From UBA1731 sp963626295 (GTDB taxonomy: Bacteria > Verrucomicrobiota > Kiritimatiellia > RFP12 > UBA1067): a stretch of 58,237 bases of DNA. The position numbers and the translations under genes were made by a program. Each line of letters starts with the position of its first letter. The stretch's first letter is position 1. This document shows, piece after piece, positions 1 to 8,584 of this stretch. The notes under the pieces were generated by a model. That model had not been told where the DNA came from. It saw only the letters and a program-made list of their open reading frames with translations, and did no database searches. The stretch lies in the NCBI GenBank assembly GCA_963626295.1, contig CAVFWS010000001.1, positions 1-58,237 on the forward strand, read 5' to 3'.

Positions 1-105
1 GCTTGCGCGGCTCACTTCGTTCGGGGGATATTTCGCCACTGGATACGACACGACGAAGAGAGAGTGTGTGTCATCGCTACGGCAAATCCTCAAATGACCA
101 AATAC

Positions 106-195
106 CACAATGCAATCGTAAATCGCAAATCGAAAATCGTAAATTCCCACTGCCCACTGCCTACTACCCACTACCATCTACCATCTACCTGTCTC
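106..195. repeat. Degenerate short tandem repeats
   Basis: The first half is an A/T-rich run of about 8-11 bp units of the type AAATCG(C/A/T). The second half is a pyrimidine-rich run of 7-bp units such as CCACTGC, CCACTAC and CATCTAC. There is no coding signal, and the short reading frames across it are just repeat translations. It lies directly upstream of the flavodiiron gene promoter. The function is unknown. It may be a non-coding repeat family of this genome. Confidence 0.6.
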
Positions 196-201
196 CCACT
201 A

Positions 202-210
202 TGCTATAAT
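202..210 (+). promoter_or_regulatory. Extended -10 promoter of the flavodiiron gene
   Basis: TGCTATAAT matches an extended -10 (TGn followed by TATAAT). No good -35 hexamer lies 17 bp upstream because that stretch is repeat. The start codon is about 40 bp downstream, preceded by AGAGG. Confidence 0.6.
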
Positions 211-251
211 ACGCGGGTTTTGATTGGCATATATAGTAGAGGTGTAGAGGC

Positions 252-1412
252 ATGAAAATATCGGATGACATCGTCTATGTCGGAGTGAACGACCACGAGA
301 TCGACCTTTTCGAGGGGCAGTACGCCGTGCCGCGCGGCATGGCGTACAACAGCTACTTCATCAATGACGCGAAGACCGCAGTGATGGATACCGTCGATTC
401 CCGCTTTGGCGAGGAATGGCTGAAAAACGTCGAAACGGCGTCTGGCGGCAAAGCCCCCGACTATCTTGTGATCCACCACATGGAGCCGGACCATTCCGCA
501 TGCATAGCCATGGCGCTGGAGAAGTGGGGCGGCACGACGGTTGTGGCTTCCGCACAGGCGTTCAGGTTCATGGAGCAGTTCTTCGGCGCGGCGATAGCCC
601 CGAGGCGCCTTGTTGTGAAGGAAGGGGACGTGCTGGAGCTTGGGCGGCACAAGCTTGCGTTTGTCGCCGCGCCGATGGTGCATTGGCCCGAGGTGATGGT
701 CTCGTATGACGTGGCGGACAAGGTACTCTTCTCCGCAGACGGGTTCGGCAAGTTCGGTGCAAACGACGTGACGGATCCCGAAGGCTGGGATTGCGAGGCG
801 CGTCGCTACTACATTGGCATCGTGGGGAAGTATGGCGCACAGACGCAGGCCCTTCTCAAGAAGGCTTCCGGCCTCGACATACAGGCAATCTGCCCTCTGC
901 ACGGTCCGGTGCTGAAGGGCGAGGCAATCGCCCACGCCGTGAAGCAGTATGGAATCTGGAGCTCGTATGGAGTGGAGAGCGAGGGCGTGTGCATCGCATA
1001 CACGAGCGTGTACGGGCACACGAAGGCGGCGGCGCTTCTCCTGAAGGACGAACTCGTCAAACGCGGATGCCCGAAGGTCGCGATCTCCGATCTCGCGAGG
1101 GACGACATGCCGGAGGCGGTCGAGGACGCATTCCGCTACGGCAAGCTTGTGCTTGCGACGACGACGTACAACATGGACGTGTTCCCGTTCATGCGCACTT
1201 TCGTGGAGCACCTTACGGAGCGCGGCTACCGCAACCGCACCGTCGGGATCATAGAGAACGGCACATGGGCTCCGAATGCGGCGAAGGCCATAAGGGGAAT
1301 GTTCGAGAAGTCCCAGGGGATCGCGTTCGCCGAGCCGGTTGTGACGATAAGGAGCGCACTGGACGACGGGTCGCGCGCGCAGATAGCCGCGCTGGCCGCT
1401 GCTCTTGCGTAG
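252..1412 (+). CDS. FprA family A-type flavoprotein (flavodiiron protein)
   Basis: A 386-residue cytoplasmic flavodiiron protein. This family reduces O2 to water and/or NO to N2O at a non-haem di-iron site, using FMN as the proximal donor. The N-terminal metallo-beta-lactamase-like half keeps the whole ligand set. HHMEPDH at about residues 75-81 gives the H-x-E-x-D-H motif. A later His lies in VHWPEV, an Asp in FSADGF and a His in CPLHGP. The C-terminal third begins near residue 250 with a flavodoxin phosphate loop (YTSVYGHTK). There is no rubredoxin or flavin reductase extension, so an external electron donor is needed. The ATG follows AGAGG at a normal distance. It fits oxygen or NO detoxification in an anaerobe. 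The next gene starts 10 bp after the stop. Confidence 0.93.
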   Translation: MKISDDIVYVGVNDHEIDLFEGQYAVPRGMAYNSYFINDAKTAVMDTVDSRFGEEWLKNVETASGGKAPDYLVIHHMEPDHSACIAMALEKWGGTTVVASAQAFRFMEQFFGAAIAPRRLVVKEGDVLELGRHKLAFVAAPMVHWPEVMVSYDVADKVLFSADGFGKFGANDVTDPEGWDCEARRYYIGIVGKYGAQTQALLKKASGLDIQAICPLHGPVLKGEAIAHAVKQYGIWSSYGVESEGVCIAYTSVYGHTKAAALLLKDELVKRGCPKVAISDLARDDMPEAVEDAFRYGKLVLATTTYNMDVFPFMRTFVEHLTERGYRNRTVGIIENGTWAPNAAKAIRGMFEKSQGIAFAEPVVTIRSALDDGSRAQIAALAAALA

Positions 1413-1422
1413 GGGACGCGGC

Positions 1423-2430
1423 ATGAGGAAGCGGGGATTCTATGCGGCCATACTCTCCGGCGGAAGCGGCGAGCGCTTCTGGCCGTTGTCCACGCCGGAG
1501 CATCCCAAGCAGTTCCTTGCCGTCTTTGGCGGCAAGTCCCTGCTGCGGCAGAGCGTCGATCGCCTCAAGGGACTCGTCCCGCCGGAGCGCATACTGGTGG
1601 TGACCGCCAAGTCGCTTGCGAAGGCGACGTACAGGGAACTGCCGGAAATCCCCAGGGGAAACATCCTGCTCGAGCCGTGCCGCCGGGACACTGCGGCGGC
1701 CGTGGCGACGGCCTGCACTGCGGTCGAGAGGAAGGGAGGGGAGGACGCGGTCGCCGCGATCCTCACGGCAGACCACCTGATGGAGAACGTAGATGCGTTC
1801 CGCCGGGTGCTTTCGCTCGCCGCAGATGCGGCCGCGAAGTCCGAGGACATCGTGACGATGGGCGTGAAGCCCACCTATCCGGCGACGGGCTTCGGCTACA
1901 TCAAGGTGGGGAGACCCTGCGGGGACGGCATCTGCCGGGCGGAGCGCTTCGTGGAAAAGCCGGGCCTCGCAACGGCGAGGAGGTACGTCAGGAGCGGCAG
2001 GTACGTGTGGAACGCCGGGATGTTCGTGTGGAAGGTGTCTACGCTGAAGCGTGCGCTTGCGGCATACGCGCCGCAGCTTGTCGGCATCACGCCTCGGGAT
2101 TACGGGCGGTTGCCGAAGATATCGTTCGACTACGCCGTGATGGAGAAGGCCAGGAACGTGCTTGTCACGTCCGGCGACTTCGGATGGGACGATGTAGGGG
2201 CGTGGACTTCGGCAGGACGGCACCTGAATCAGGTGGGGTCCGGGAATGCGGCGCTGGGCGACGTGACGCTTCTGGACTGCGAAGGCTCCGTTGCCGTCGC
2301 GGAGGGTGCGAGGATCGTCGCGCTCGGCGTGAAGGATCTCGTTGTGGTGACCACGAGGGATGCCGTGCTCGTCGCCTCCAAGGATCGGGTGCAGGACCTG
2401 AAGAAACTGCTTGCGGCGGGAGCGAGGTAG
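1423..2430 (+). CDS. manC: Mannose-1-phosphate guanylyltransferase
   Basis: A 335-residue nucleotidyltransferase that makes GDP-mannose from mannose-1-phosphate and GTP for polysaccharide synthesis. The N-terminal signature LSGGSGERFWPLS with the following PKQF is typical. FVEKP and a DVGAW motif in the sugar-binding region are also visible. It ends after the nucleotidyltransferase and left-handed helix part, so it lacks the C-terminal phosphomannose isomerase domain of bifunctional ManC/AlgA. The start is the ATG preceded by AGGGG. An in-frame TTG 18 bp upstream overlaps the previous gene and is less likely. It sits between the flavodiiron gene and an ABC exporter, with the exopolysaccharide cluster further downstream, which suits a sugar-nucleotide supply role. 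Confidence 0.9.
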   Translation: MRKRGFYAAILSGGSGERFWPLSTPEHPKQFLAVFGGKSLLRQSVDRLKGLVPPERILVVTAKSLAKATYRELPEIPRGNILLEPCRRDTAAAVATACTAVERKGGEDAVAAILTADHLMENVDAFRRVLSLAADAAAKSEDIVTMGVKPTYPATGFGYIKVGRPCGDGICRAERFVEKPGLATARRYVRSGRYVWNAGMFVWKVSTLKRALAAYAPQLVGITPRDYGRLPKISFDYAVMEKARNVLVTSGDFGWDDVGAWTSAGRHLNQVGSGNAALGDVTLLDCEGSVAVAEGARIVALGVKDLVVVTTRDAVLVASKDRVQDLKKLLAAGAR

Positions 2431-2433
2431 CCC

Positions 2434-4428
2434 ATGGGAGCCAAGGTATCATACAGGAAAGAGTTCTTCGACCGGGAGTATACGCGGCGCGAGGCGTATG
2501 GGCGCGTATGGAAATACGCGAAAAGGTACAAGCTCAGGCTGTTCGTGGGCATACTCGCCGGCATGTGCACGGCGGGCACGATGCTGCCGCTCTTCCAGAT
2601 AGTCCGTCCGACACTGCAGCACGTCGAGTCGCATGACGGCGAGGTGCGGTCAGCACGGCAACCGGAAGCGATGGCCGTCGAGGGCGTCCCTTCGGATGCC
2701 GCCGCGCGGCCAAAGGCGAAGCCGCACGGCAACGGGAACTCGTTCGACAGGCAGATAGAGAAGAGTTCGAAACTGCCGGGCTGGTACCCGCAGGTGGAGC
2801 GGCTGGCGGCGAAGGTCGGCATCCGGCTGCAGACCGAGCAGGGCGGGATGGCGGGTGCGCTGCTGCTGATCGTCGTCGTTGTCGTGCCGGCGATCGCCGC
2901 GCTGCGCCTTGGGATGATGTACCTGAACAACTACTGTCTGAGCTGGTCCGGCGCACATGCCGTGGCGGATCTCAGGCAGGAGATGCTGGAGCACGTCCAG
3001 CGGCAGGGCATGCAGTTCTTCGGGCGCGTGGACGTGGGGCAGATAATGACGCGAATCTCGGCCGATCCGCAGCAGATACAGGTGATTCTCACGACGATCC
3101 TCACTGAGGTCGCGCTTGCGCCGTTCGAGATACTCGTGGCGGTGGGCTACATCGTGTGGTACGCCATCGCCAACGACATGCTTCCGACGCTCCTGCTCAT
3201 ATGCGTGGGCTTCCCGATGTTCGTGTTCCCGGTCCACATGCTTGGGCGGGCGATAAAGAAGTGGGCCAAGCGGACAATGGAGCGCAACTCCATGATAGGC
3301 GCGAAGATACACGAGGTGCTCACGTGCATCAAGGTGGTGAAGAGCTACAACACCGAACAGTTCGAGAACGAGCGCTACGCCGACACGAACAGGTATCTGC
3401 TCAAGTCCACGATGAAGGGGCTGCGCGTCGGCCTCATGGTCGGGCCGAGCGTCGAGACGGTCGGGATACTGCTCATATGCGCGTTCCTCGTGTGGTGCTT
3501 CGCAACCGGCGTTAAGATATCCGACGTGGTGCCCATGCTTGCGCCGCTGCTCATCATATACAAGCCCGTGAAGCAGCTCTCGAAGCTGCAGATCCAGCTT
3601 GAGACGACGATGGCCGCGCTTACCCGAATCTTCTCCGTGCTCGACCTGCACATGGAGCTGCCGGAACGAAAGGATGCCGCCCCCAAGGCCGAGTTCACCG
3701 ACAAGGTGTCCTTCGAGGACGTGTCGTTCCGCTACGACACGGCGGACAGGGATGCGGTGAAGGACGCGACGTTCGATTTGCCGCGTGGCCGGATGGTGGC
3801 GGTCGTGGGGTCGACCGGCTCCGGGAAGTCGACGCTTTCAAGTCTGCTCGCTCGCTTCTACGACCCGCGCAGCGGGCGCATCACGATGGATGGCGTAGAC
3901 CTGCGCGACCTGCGCACGGCAGACCTCCACCGCCTCGTCGGGGCGGTCACGCAGGAGGCGCTGCTGTTCAACGACACGATCGAGGAGAACATACGCTACG
4001 GCACCCCGGACGCGACGCATGAGCAGGTGGTCGCCGCGGCGAAGATGGCGAACGCGCACGAGTTCATAATGTCCCAGCCCGAGGGGTATGGCCGCATTGT
4101 GGGTGAGAAGGGGTTCGCCCTTTCGGGCGGCGAGCGCCAGCGCATTTCCATCGCGAGGGCGATACTCCGCAATCCGCCGATACTCATCCTCGACGAGGCG
4201 ACGAGCGCCCTGGACACAGTGACGGAGAGGCTGGTGCAGGATGCATTGGCGAACCTTATGAAGAACCGCACCGTGTTCGCGATCGCGCACCGCCTCTCCA
4301 CGATCCGCGATGCGGACATGATACTGGTGATGCGGGATGGCGAGATCGTCGAACGCGGCACGCACGACGCGCTCTATGCCGCAAACGGAGTCTACCGCAG
4401 GCTGTGCGACATGCAGCACCAGAGGTAG
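2434..4428 (+). CDS. MsbA-like ABC exporter (fused permease and ATPase)
   Basis: A 664-residue half-transporter with an N-terminal membrane domain and a C-terminal nucleotide-binding domain. The Walker A GSTGSGKS is at residues 459-466. The signature LSGGERQR is near 563, followed by the Walker B ILILDEATSALD and the H-loop AIAHRLS. It should homodimerise in the inner membrane and export a lipid or lipid-linked glycan. The MsbA type and the neighbouring manC and polysaccharide genes suggest lipid A or a glycolipid, but the substrate cannot be read from sequence. An oddity is a hydrophilic stretch of roughly 75 residues (about 60-135) between the first two membrane segments, longer than in typical MsbA. 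It starts 3 bp after manC, so the two are probably co-transcribed. Confidence 0.88.
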   Translation: MGAKVSYRKEFFDREYTRREAYGRVWKYAKRYKLRLFVGILAGMCTAGTMLPLFQIVRPTLQHVESHDGEVRSARQPEAMAVEGVPSDAAARPKAKPHGNGNSFDRQIEKSSKLPGWYPQVERLAAKVGIRLQTEQGGMAGALLLIVVVVVPAIAALRLGMMYLNNYCLSWSGAHAVADLRQEMLEHVQRQGMQFFGRVDVGQIMTRISADPQQIQVILTTILTEVALAPFEILVAVGYIVWYAIANDMLPTLLLICVGFPMFVFPVHMLGRAIKKWAKRTMERNSMIGAKIHEVLTCIKVVKSYNTEQFENERYADTNRYLLKSTMKGLRVGLMVGPSVETVGILLICAFLVWCFATGVKISDVVPMLAPLLIIYKPVKQLSKLQIQLETTMAALTRIFSVLDLHMELPERKDAAPKAEFTDKVSFEDVSFRYDTADRDAVKDATFDLPRGRMVAVVGSTGSGKSTLSSLLARFYDPRSGRITMDGVDLRDLRTADLHRLVGAVTQEALLFNDTIEENIRYGTPDATHEQVVAAAKMANAHEFIMSQPEGYGRIVGEKGFALSGGERQRISIARAILRNPPILILDEATSALDTVTERLVQDALANLMKNRTVFAIAHRLSTIRDADMILVMRDGEIVERGTHDALYAANGVYRRLCDMQHQR

Positions 4429-4508
4429 CGGGCGGCGGAAGCTGCAATGGGGCGGCTTGCCATGGAAACGCTTGACGTGCGGGATTCCGAGCGTCGGAGG
4501 GTGATGGG

Positions 4509-5573
4509 ATGACCTTGAGGGAAAACACGAGGATGGTGAAGGTGGGCGGCGTACCGGTAGGCGGCGGTGCGCCGGTGAGCGTGCAGACAATGCTGTGCGA
4601 CGACCCGCACGACGCGGCGGCGATCGTCGGCCACTTGCGCTCCTGCGCGGAGGCCGGCGCGGACATCGTACGCCTGACGGTCCCTGACGTTGCCGCCGCA
4701 GACGTTCTCCGCCAGGTGGTCAGGCAGAGCCCGGCGCCCATAGTCGCCGACATACACTTCGACTACCGCTGCGCCCTTGCCGCGATAGAGGCCGGAACGC
4801 ACGCGCTTCGCCTCAATCCCGGCAACATCGGAGGCCGCGACCGCGTGCAGGCGGTCGCGCGCGCGGCGAAGGAAAAGGGGATCCCGATCCGCATAGGGGT
4901 CAACGGCGGCAGCCTCGAGGCGGGGGAGACGCTGGTGTCGTCGGCCCTCAAGCACGTGAAGCTGCTCGAGGACGAGGGATTCCGCGACATCGTAGTATCC
5001 GTGAAGGCCTCGGACGTGGCGTCGACCCTGGCTGCCTACAGGGAACTCGCCGAGCGGACGGACCTCCCCCTCCACCTCGGGCTTACCGAGGCCGGCACGT
5101 TCCTGCGCGGCACCGTGCATTCGTCGGTCGCCCTGGGGATACTGCTGTCGGAGGGCATAGGCGACACCATAAGGGTCTCGCTCACAGATGCGCCGGAGAG
5201 GGAGGTCGCGGTAGGGCTGGAGCTGCTGAGGGCGCTGCGGCTTCGGGAGCCGGGGCCTTCGGTCACGAGCTGCCCGACCTGCGGACGCACGAAGTGCGAC
5301 GTGCGCGGCGTCGCCGAGGCGGTGGAGGCCGCCCTCGTCAGACTCGGCTCGTCGATGGGGCGGCACGTCCCGTTCCCGCGAGTGGCCGTGATGGGGTGCG
5401 TGGTGAACGGTCCCGGCGAGGCGAAGGGCGCGGACATCGCCCTGTGCGGCGGAGACCGCTTTTTCCTTCTGTACGAGGACGGCAGTCTGAAGGGCAGGAT
5501 CCCCGAGGGCGAGGCGGCAGGGGCGGTCGTCGCCGCCGTCGAGCGCAGGATGCGGCGCTTTTGCGGCCGTTGA
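4509..5573 (+). CDS. ispG: 4-hydroxy-3-methylbut-2-en-1-yl diphosphate synthase (flavodoxin)
   Basis: A 354-residue IspG/GcpE enzyme of the MEP isoprenoid pathway. It converts methylerythritol cyclodiphosphate to HMBPP with a [4Fe-4S] cluster. The N-terminal TIM-barrel part is complete (VQTMLCDD, VADIHFDYR, LNPGNIG). The cluster domain shows SCPTCGR and, about 35 residues on, MGCVVNGPGEA. This supplies the three cysteines and the glutamate ligand known for this family. The size matches short bacterial IspG without the insert of plant and chlamydial enzymes. GGAGG lies 8 bp before the ATG. It is the last gene before the A-tract and promoter of the exopolysaccharide cluster. Confidence 0.95.
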   Translation: MTLRENTRMVKVGGVPVGGGAPVSVQTMLCDDPHDAAAIVGHLRSCAEAGADIVRLTVPDVAAADVLRQVVRQSPAPIVADIHFDYRCALAAIEAGTHALRLNPGNIGGRDRVQAVARAAKEKGIPIRIGVNGGSLEAGETLVSSALKHVKLLEDEGFRDIVVSVKASDVASTLAAYRELAERTDLPLHLGLTEAGTFLRGTVHSSVALGILLSEGIGDTIRVSLTDAPEREVAVGLELLRALRLREPGPSVTSCPTCGRTKCDVRGVAEAVEAALVRLGSSMGRHVPFPRVAVMGCVVNGPGEAKGADIALCGGDRFFLLYEDGSLKGRIPEGEAAGAVVAAVERRMRRFCGR

Positions 5574-5591
5574 ATAAAAAAAAAATGCCAA

Positions 5592-5620
5592 TTGCATTTA
5601 AACGCCCAAAGTGATATCAT
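5592..5620 (+). promoter_or_regulatory. Promoter of the exopolysaccharide cluster
   Basis: TTGCAT (5592-5597) and TATCAT (5615-5620) are separated by exactly 17 bp, and the -10 is extended (TGATATCAT). The predicted start point near 5627 leaves only about 6 nt before the ATG at 5633, with no Shine-Dalgarno, so the transcript looks nearly leaderless. An A-tract (5575-5585) precedes the -35 and could act as an UP element. Confidence 0.65.
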
Positions 5621-5632
5621 ACGCCCTGTTTT

Positions 5633-6340
5633 ATGAGGAAGTGGTTTACATATGCGGCATTTCTACTCGCAGCGCTGTCATTCGGCGGCTGTTCGGGGTT
5701 GCTTTCCGCCCTTTCCGGCGAGGCGCAGGAAGACAAGGGCGTGGACGCCGAGTTGCTTGCAACGTATTTCGACGGGCCCAAGGTCCGCCCCGGCGTCGCC
5801 CTGCTGATATCGGTCACCGCGGCCGGCCTTTCCGGCCGCGAGGGCAGGCAGTACTTCGTGGACGCGGATGGCTACATAACGATGGAGCTCGTCGGGCAGA
5901 TAAAGTGCGATGGGCTTACGCTCGTGGGGCTTCAGCAGAAGATAGCGGCGGCGTACAAGGAGTATTTCCTCGATCCGCACGTGACGGCCACCTTCATATA
6001 TCAGGCCGGCGGCGGGATGGTTTCGCCGTGGGGGACTGTGACCGTGCTTGGAGAGGTCCAGAGACCCGGCCCCGTGGACGTCCCCGCCACAATGGATCTG
6101 CGCGTGACGCGGGCTCTCCAGCTCGCCGGGGGGGCCACGCCGCTTGCCGACAAGGCGGGCATAAGGGTCACGCACTGCGACAAGGATGGAAAGAAGACGA
6201 AGACAATCGTGGATTTGGTCGAGATCGGCAAGGAGGGGCGTCCCGACAAGGACGTGCTGCTCCAGGCCGGCGAGGAGCCCAGCCCTGAGGNNNNNNNNNN
6301 GGCCGGCGACGTGGTGTGGGTTCCGATGAGCTGGTATTGA
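5633..6340 (+). CDS. Wza-like polysaccharide export lipoprotein
   Basis: An outer-membrane polysaccharide export protein of the Wza/SLBB family. The signal peptide ends in the lipobox LSFGGC (Cys20), so it is a lipoprotein. The polysaccharide export domain follows (G-x-Y-F-V-D-x-D-G-Y-I), then an SLBB segment (TVLGEVQRPGPVDVP). In the family it forms the outer-membrane channel that works with a Wzz/BY-kinase, here encoded four genes downstream. The gene is interrupted by a 10-N gap at 6291-6300. The residues just before the gap (EEPSPE) probably do not belong to it (see findings). If so, the real C terminus reads LLQAGDVVWVPMSWY and the protein is about 12 residues shorter. There is no Shine-Dalgarno, and the promoter lies 13 bp upstream. 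Confidence 0.85.
   Translation: MRKWFTYAAFLLAALSFGGCSGLLSALSGEAQEDKGVDAELLATYFDGPKVRPGVALLISVTAAGLSGREGRQYFVDADGYITMELVGQIKCDGLTLVGLQQKIAAAYKEYFLDPHVTATFIYQAGGGMVSPWGTVTVLGEVQRPGPVDVPATMDLRVTRALQLAGGATPLADKAGIRVTHCDKDGKKTKTIVDLVEIGKEGRPDKDVLLQAGEEPSPEXXXXAGDVVWVPMSWY
6291..6300. other. Scaffold gap of 10 N inside the export gene
   Basis: Ten N interrupt the Wza-like gene. The 28 bases before the gap are identical to 7020-7047 in the next gene. The nine bases after it (GGCCGGCGA) repeat bases already present at the left edge. This pattern is that of a wrongly extended contig end rather than missing sequence. Confidence 0.8.
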
Positions 6341-6371
6341 TTGTGGATGTTCCCAAAAGGAGATGCGCAAC

Positions 6372-7286
6372 ATGAAGAGAACTTTGATGGCGATGGCGGC
6401 GGCGCTGGGGGCGATGGCCCTTTCAGCGGAGATGCCGCGCAGCGAATGGCACGCGAAGGTCGGGGAATGCGCTCTTGACCCTGCCGTGTTGAAGGGCACG
6501 ATGGCGCAGCTTTCCTCTGCTGACAAGACGGCGTTCCTATCCGAGGTCAACGCCGCGATATCGAAGATGCCGGGCAGCGCAGAGGCCAAGGCGGCGAAGT
6601 TCCTTGCGGCGAACAGGGCTGCGGTCGCCGCTGCGGGCGCCGCAGACCGTGCCGCCGTGCTTGTGGAGGTCTACGCATCGGTCCCGCCGGAATCGCTCAC
6701 GATCGTGAACGAGGAGTTCGCGAAGAATGAGTTCTCCCGTCCCGCGACGATGACAGACGCCGAGTACCTCGGCATCGTGAAGGCGATGATGCAGGATGTC
6801 GCCCGGCGCACCGCCACCGTGGAGTCGGGCGCTGTCCGCGCCGGATTCGCGGGCCTGATGTTCATCCGTGCGGCCGGCCCTTCCGCCGAGGCCGCAGTCA
6901 CGGAGGCGGTCGTCGCCTCCCTGCCGCAGGAATCCCGCGATGCGGCCAAGGGGACGTGGCTTCCGTCCGCCCTCGGCCGCAACGGCGTTCCCACCTACGA
7001 CCCGATGCTTGCGAGCGCGCAGGCCGGCGAGGAGCCCAGCCCTGAGGTGGTGCTCAAGATGCGGCAGATGCAGGTCGTCGATTCGATGCTCGGTGACCTC
7101 CAGCGCGGGAAGCCGGTGTGGGAGGTGCCCGACTTCCCCGTGTTCGGCGGCGAAACCGATGCCGCAAGGGGCGGCGGCATCTCCGGCGTGCCTCGCGACC
7201 GTGTCGCGACCCCGGGCAGCCCGTACTACAGGGGCAAGGGCCGCAAGCACGTCGAGCCCGGTCCGTACTGGATGCAGAGGCCGTGA
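6372..7286 (+). CDS. Secreted protein of unknown function in exopolysaccharide cluster
   Basis: I do not recognise this 304-residue protein. The start at 6372 is preferred because AAAGGAG lies 9 bp upstream. The ORF ATG at 6363 directly abuts that Shine-Dalgarno. A signal peptide is clear (MKRTLMAMAAALGAMALSAE). The mature part is alanine-rich and probably helical to about residue 210. A short linker with the motif AGEEPSPE and a proline/glycine-rich tail ending GPYWMQRP follow. There are no cysteines that would suggest a redox role and no membrane segment after the signal. Its place between the Wza-like lipoprotein and the outer-membrane barrel suggests a periplasmic accessory role in polysaccharide export. 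That role is inferred from context only. Confidence 0.7.
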   Translation: MKRTLMAMAAALGAMALSAEMPRSEWHAKVGECALDPAVLKGTMAQLSSADKTAFLSEVNAAISKMPGSAEAKAAKFLAANRAAVAAAGAADRAAVLVEVYASVPPESLTIVNEEFAKNEFSRPATMTDAEYLGIVKAMMQDVARRTATVESGAVRAGFAGLMFIRAAGPSAEAAVTEAVVASLPQESRDAAKGTWLPSALGRNGVPTYDPMLASAQAGEEPSPEVVLKMRQMQVVDSMLGDLQRGKPVWEVPDFPVFGGETDAARGGGISGVPRDRVATPGSPYYRGKGRKHVEPGPYWMQRP

Positions 7287-7312
7287 ACGATTCCATCGCG
7301 AAAGGGCGCATC

Positions 7313-8578
7313 ATGAGAGTGAGGTCTTCGGTTCTATTGGCTACGCTTGCCCTGGCCGGGCCGCTGGCGGCCCAGCAGGGGGTCACGTCCCCGCAGAACG
7401 ACAGTCGTCCGAGCGGCTTCCGGTTCTTCAACAATCGCCTGACGATAAGGCCGTACGTGTCGCTTGAATATACCTACGACTCCAACATCGACACGATGAA
7501 CAACTCCCCCGACGACTCGATCTTCGCCGTCATGCCGGGCGCGGACTTCGAGTGGCATGGCGAGAAGTGGGCCTTGACGGGCGGCGTGTGGTATCGCTAC
7601 CGCTACTACTGCGAATACAACAAGGACTTGGGCGAGAACAGCTATGGCGAAAGCCTCGCGTACAACTATTCCTCCTCCGAGAAGAACGAGAAGGGGTGGT
7701 CGCTCATGCTTTCGGAGCGCTACGGCTACTACAACCAGTCCGACGACCTGATGTCGGGCACGGGCCGCGGCATCTGGCGCGACCGCGAGGCCATCGACGT
7801 GTCTGGCGTAGTCGAGCGCCGCTTCACCGAGCGTCTGCACGCGGACGTGATGGGGCAGTACTCGCGGATCGACTACAAGAACGATACCGGGCACTACGCG
7901 CCGCTCTACGGCTGGTCCCAGTACTCCGCCGGAGCGCAGATCGGGTTCGTCGCCAGCAGGTGGACCGACCTGCTCGTGACGGCTGGGTATTCCCGCTACA
8001 CGCAGGAGACGCTAAGCCATGGAATCCCCTTGAGCCGCGACTACGACAACCACTCCAGCTCGTATTCGGTCCAGGCAGGCTTGGGAACCCACATGACGGA
8101 ACTCATATCCTACCGTGCGCTGGTGGGCGCATCCTGGTTCGAGTACGGCGATTCCGGCTCGACGGACTGCGGCTGGACGTACACGCTGACCGGCAACTGG
8201 CGCATCCACCGCCAGGTGCAGTTCTCCATGCTCGGGTCGAGCTACTACCAGCCATCCGAGCGCTATGCGGGCCAGGGCGTGAAGGTCTACACGATAGGCG
8301 CCGGCATCGCCTACCTCACGCTCGGCGACAGGCTGAGGCTCACCGCCAACGTCAACTTGCGCTACGACGATACCGTGTATTCCGACGCGGTCTACACCCG
8401 CAGGCAGAACTACGACGAGTCGTGGCTGACCGCCCGCCTTGGCGCGGACTATCTCCTCAACCGCTGGATGAGCCTGTACGCGAACGTCATCTGGGACGAG
8501 CAGTGGTGCGATGGCGGCAACGACGACCTGAACTACAGTCGCTTCCAGGGAGTCATCGGGGTCAGGTTCCACTACTGA
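7313..8578 (+). CDS. Outer-membrane beta-barrel protein of exopolysaccharide cluster
   Basis: A 421-residue protein with a cleavable signal peptide (MRVRSSVLLATLALAGPLAAQQ). It has many alternating aromatic/polar strands (for example YTYDSNIDTM, RYRYYCEYN, YANVIWDEQW) and ends in the strand GVRFHY, whose terminal Tyr fits a BAM recognition signal. It resembles the putative outer-membrane beta-barrels found in exopolysaccharide operons of many Gram-negatives. Such proteins may aid export or secretion of the polymer, but a specific role is unproven. The longer frame upstream overlaps the previous gene, so the ATG at 7313, at the signal peptide, was chosen. The next gene starts 6 bp downstream. 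Confidence 0.75.
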   Translation: MRVRSSVLLATLALAGPLAAQQGVTSPQNDSRPSGFRFFNNRLTIRPYVSLEYTYDSNIDTMNNSPDDSIFAVMPGADFEWHGEKWALTGGVWYRYRYYCEYNKDLGENSYGESLAYNYSSSEKNEKGWSLMLSERYGYYNQSDDLMSGTGRGIWRDREAIDVSGVVERRFTERLHADVMGQYSRIDYKNDTGHYAPLYGWSQYSAGAQIGFVASRWTDLLVTAGYSRYTQETLSHGIPLSRDYDNHSSSYSVQAGLGTHMTELISYRALVGASWFEYGDSGSTDCGWTYTLTGNWRIHRQVQFSMLGSSYYQPSERYAGQGVKVYTIGAGIAYLTLGDRLRLTANVNLRYDDTVYSDAVYTRRQNYDESWLTARLGADYLLNRWMSLYANVIWDEQWCDGGNDDLNYSRFQGVIGVRFHY

Positions 8579-8584
8579 TAGGGT

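Noticed and set aside
204..1424. Long antisense frame (406 codons) opposite the flavodiiron gene
   Set aside because: Arg/His/Leu-rich translation typical of the reverse strand of GC-rich genes. The plus-strand protein has full catalytic motifs. The same reason removes the many other long antisense frames, for example those opposite carB and the beta-strand repeat gene.
5573..5586. A-run after ispG as a terminator
   Set aside because: The run is A on the plus strand with no GC stem before it. It fits a promoter-proximal A-tract for the downstream gene better.
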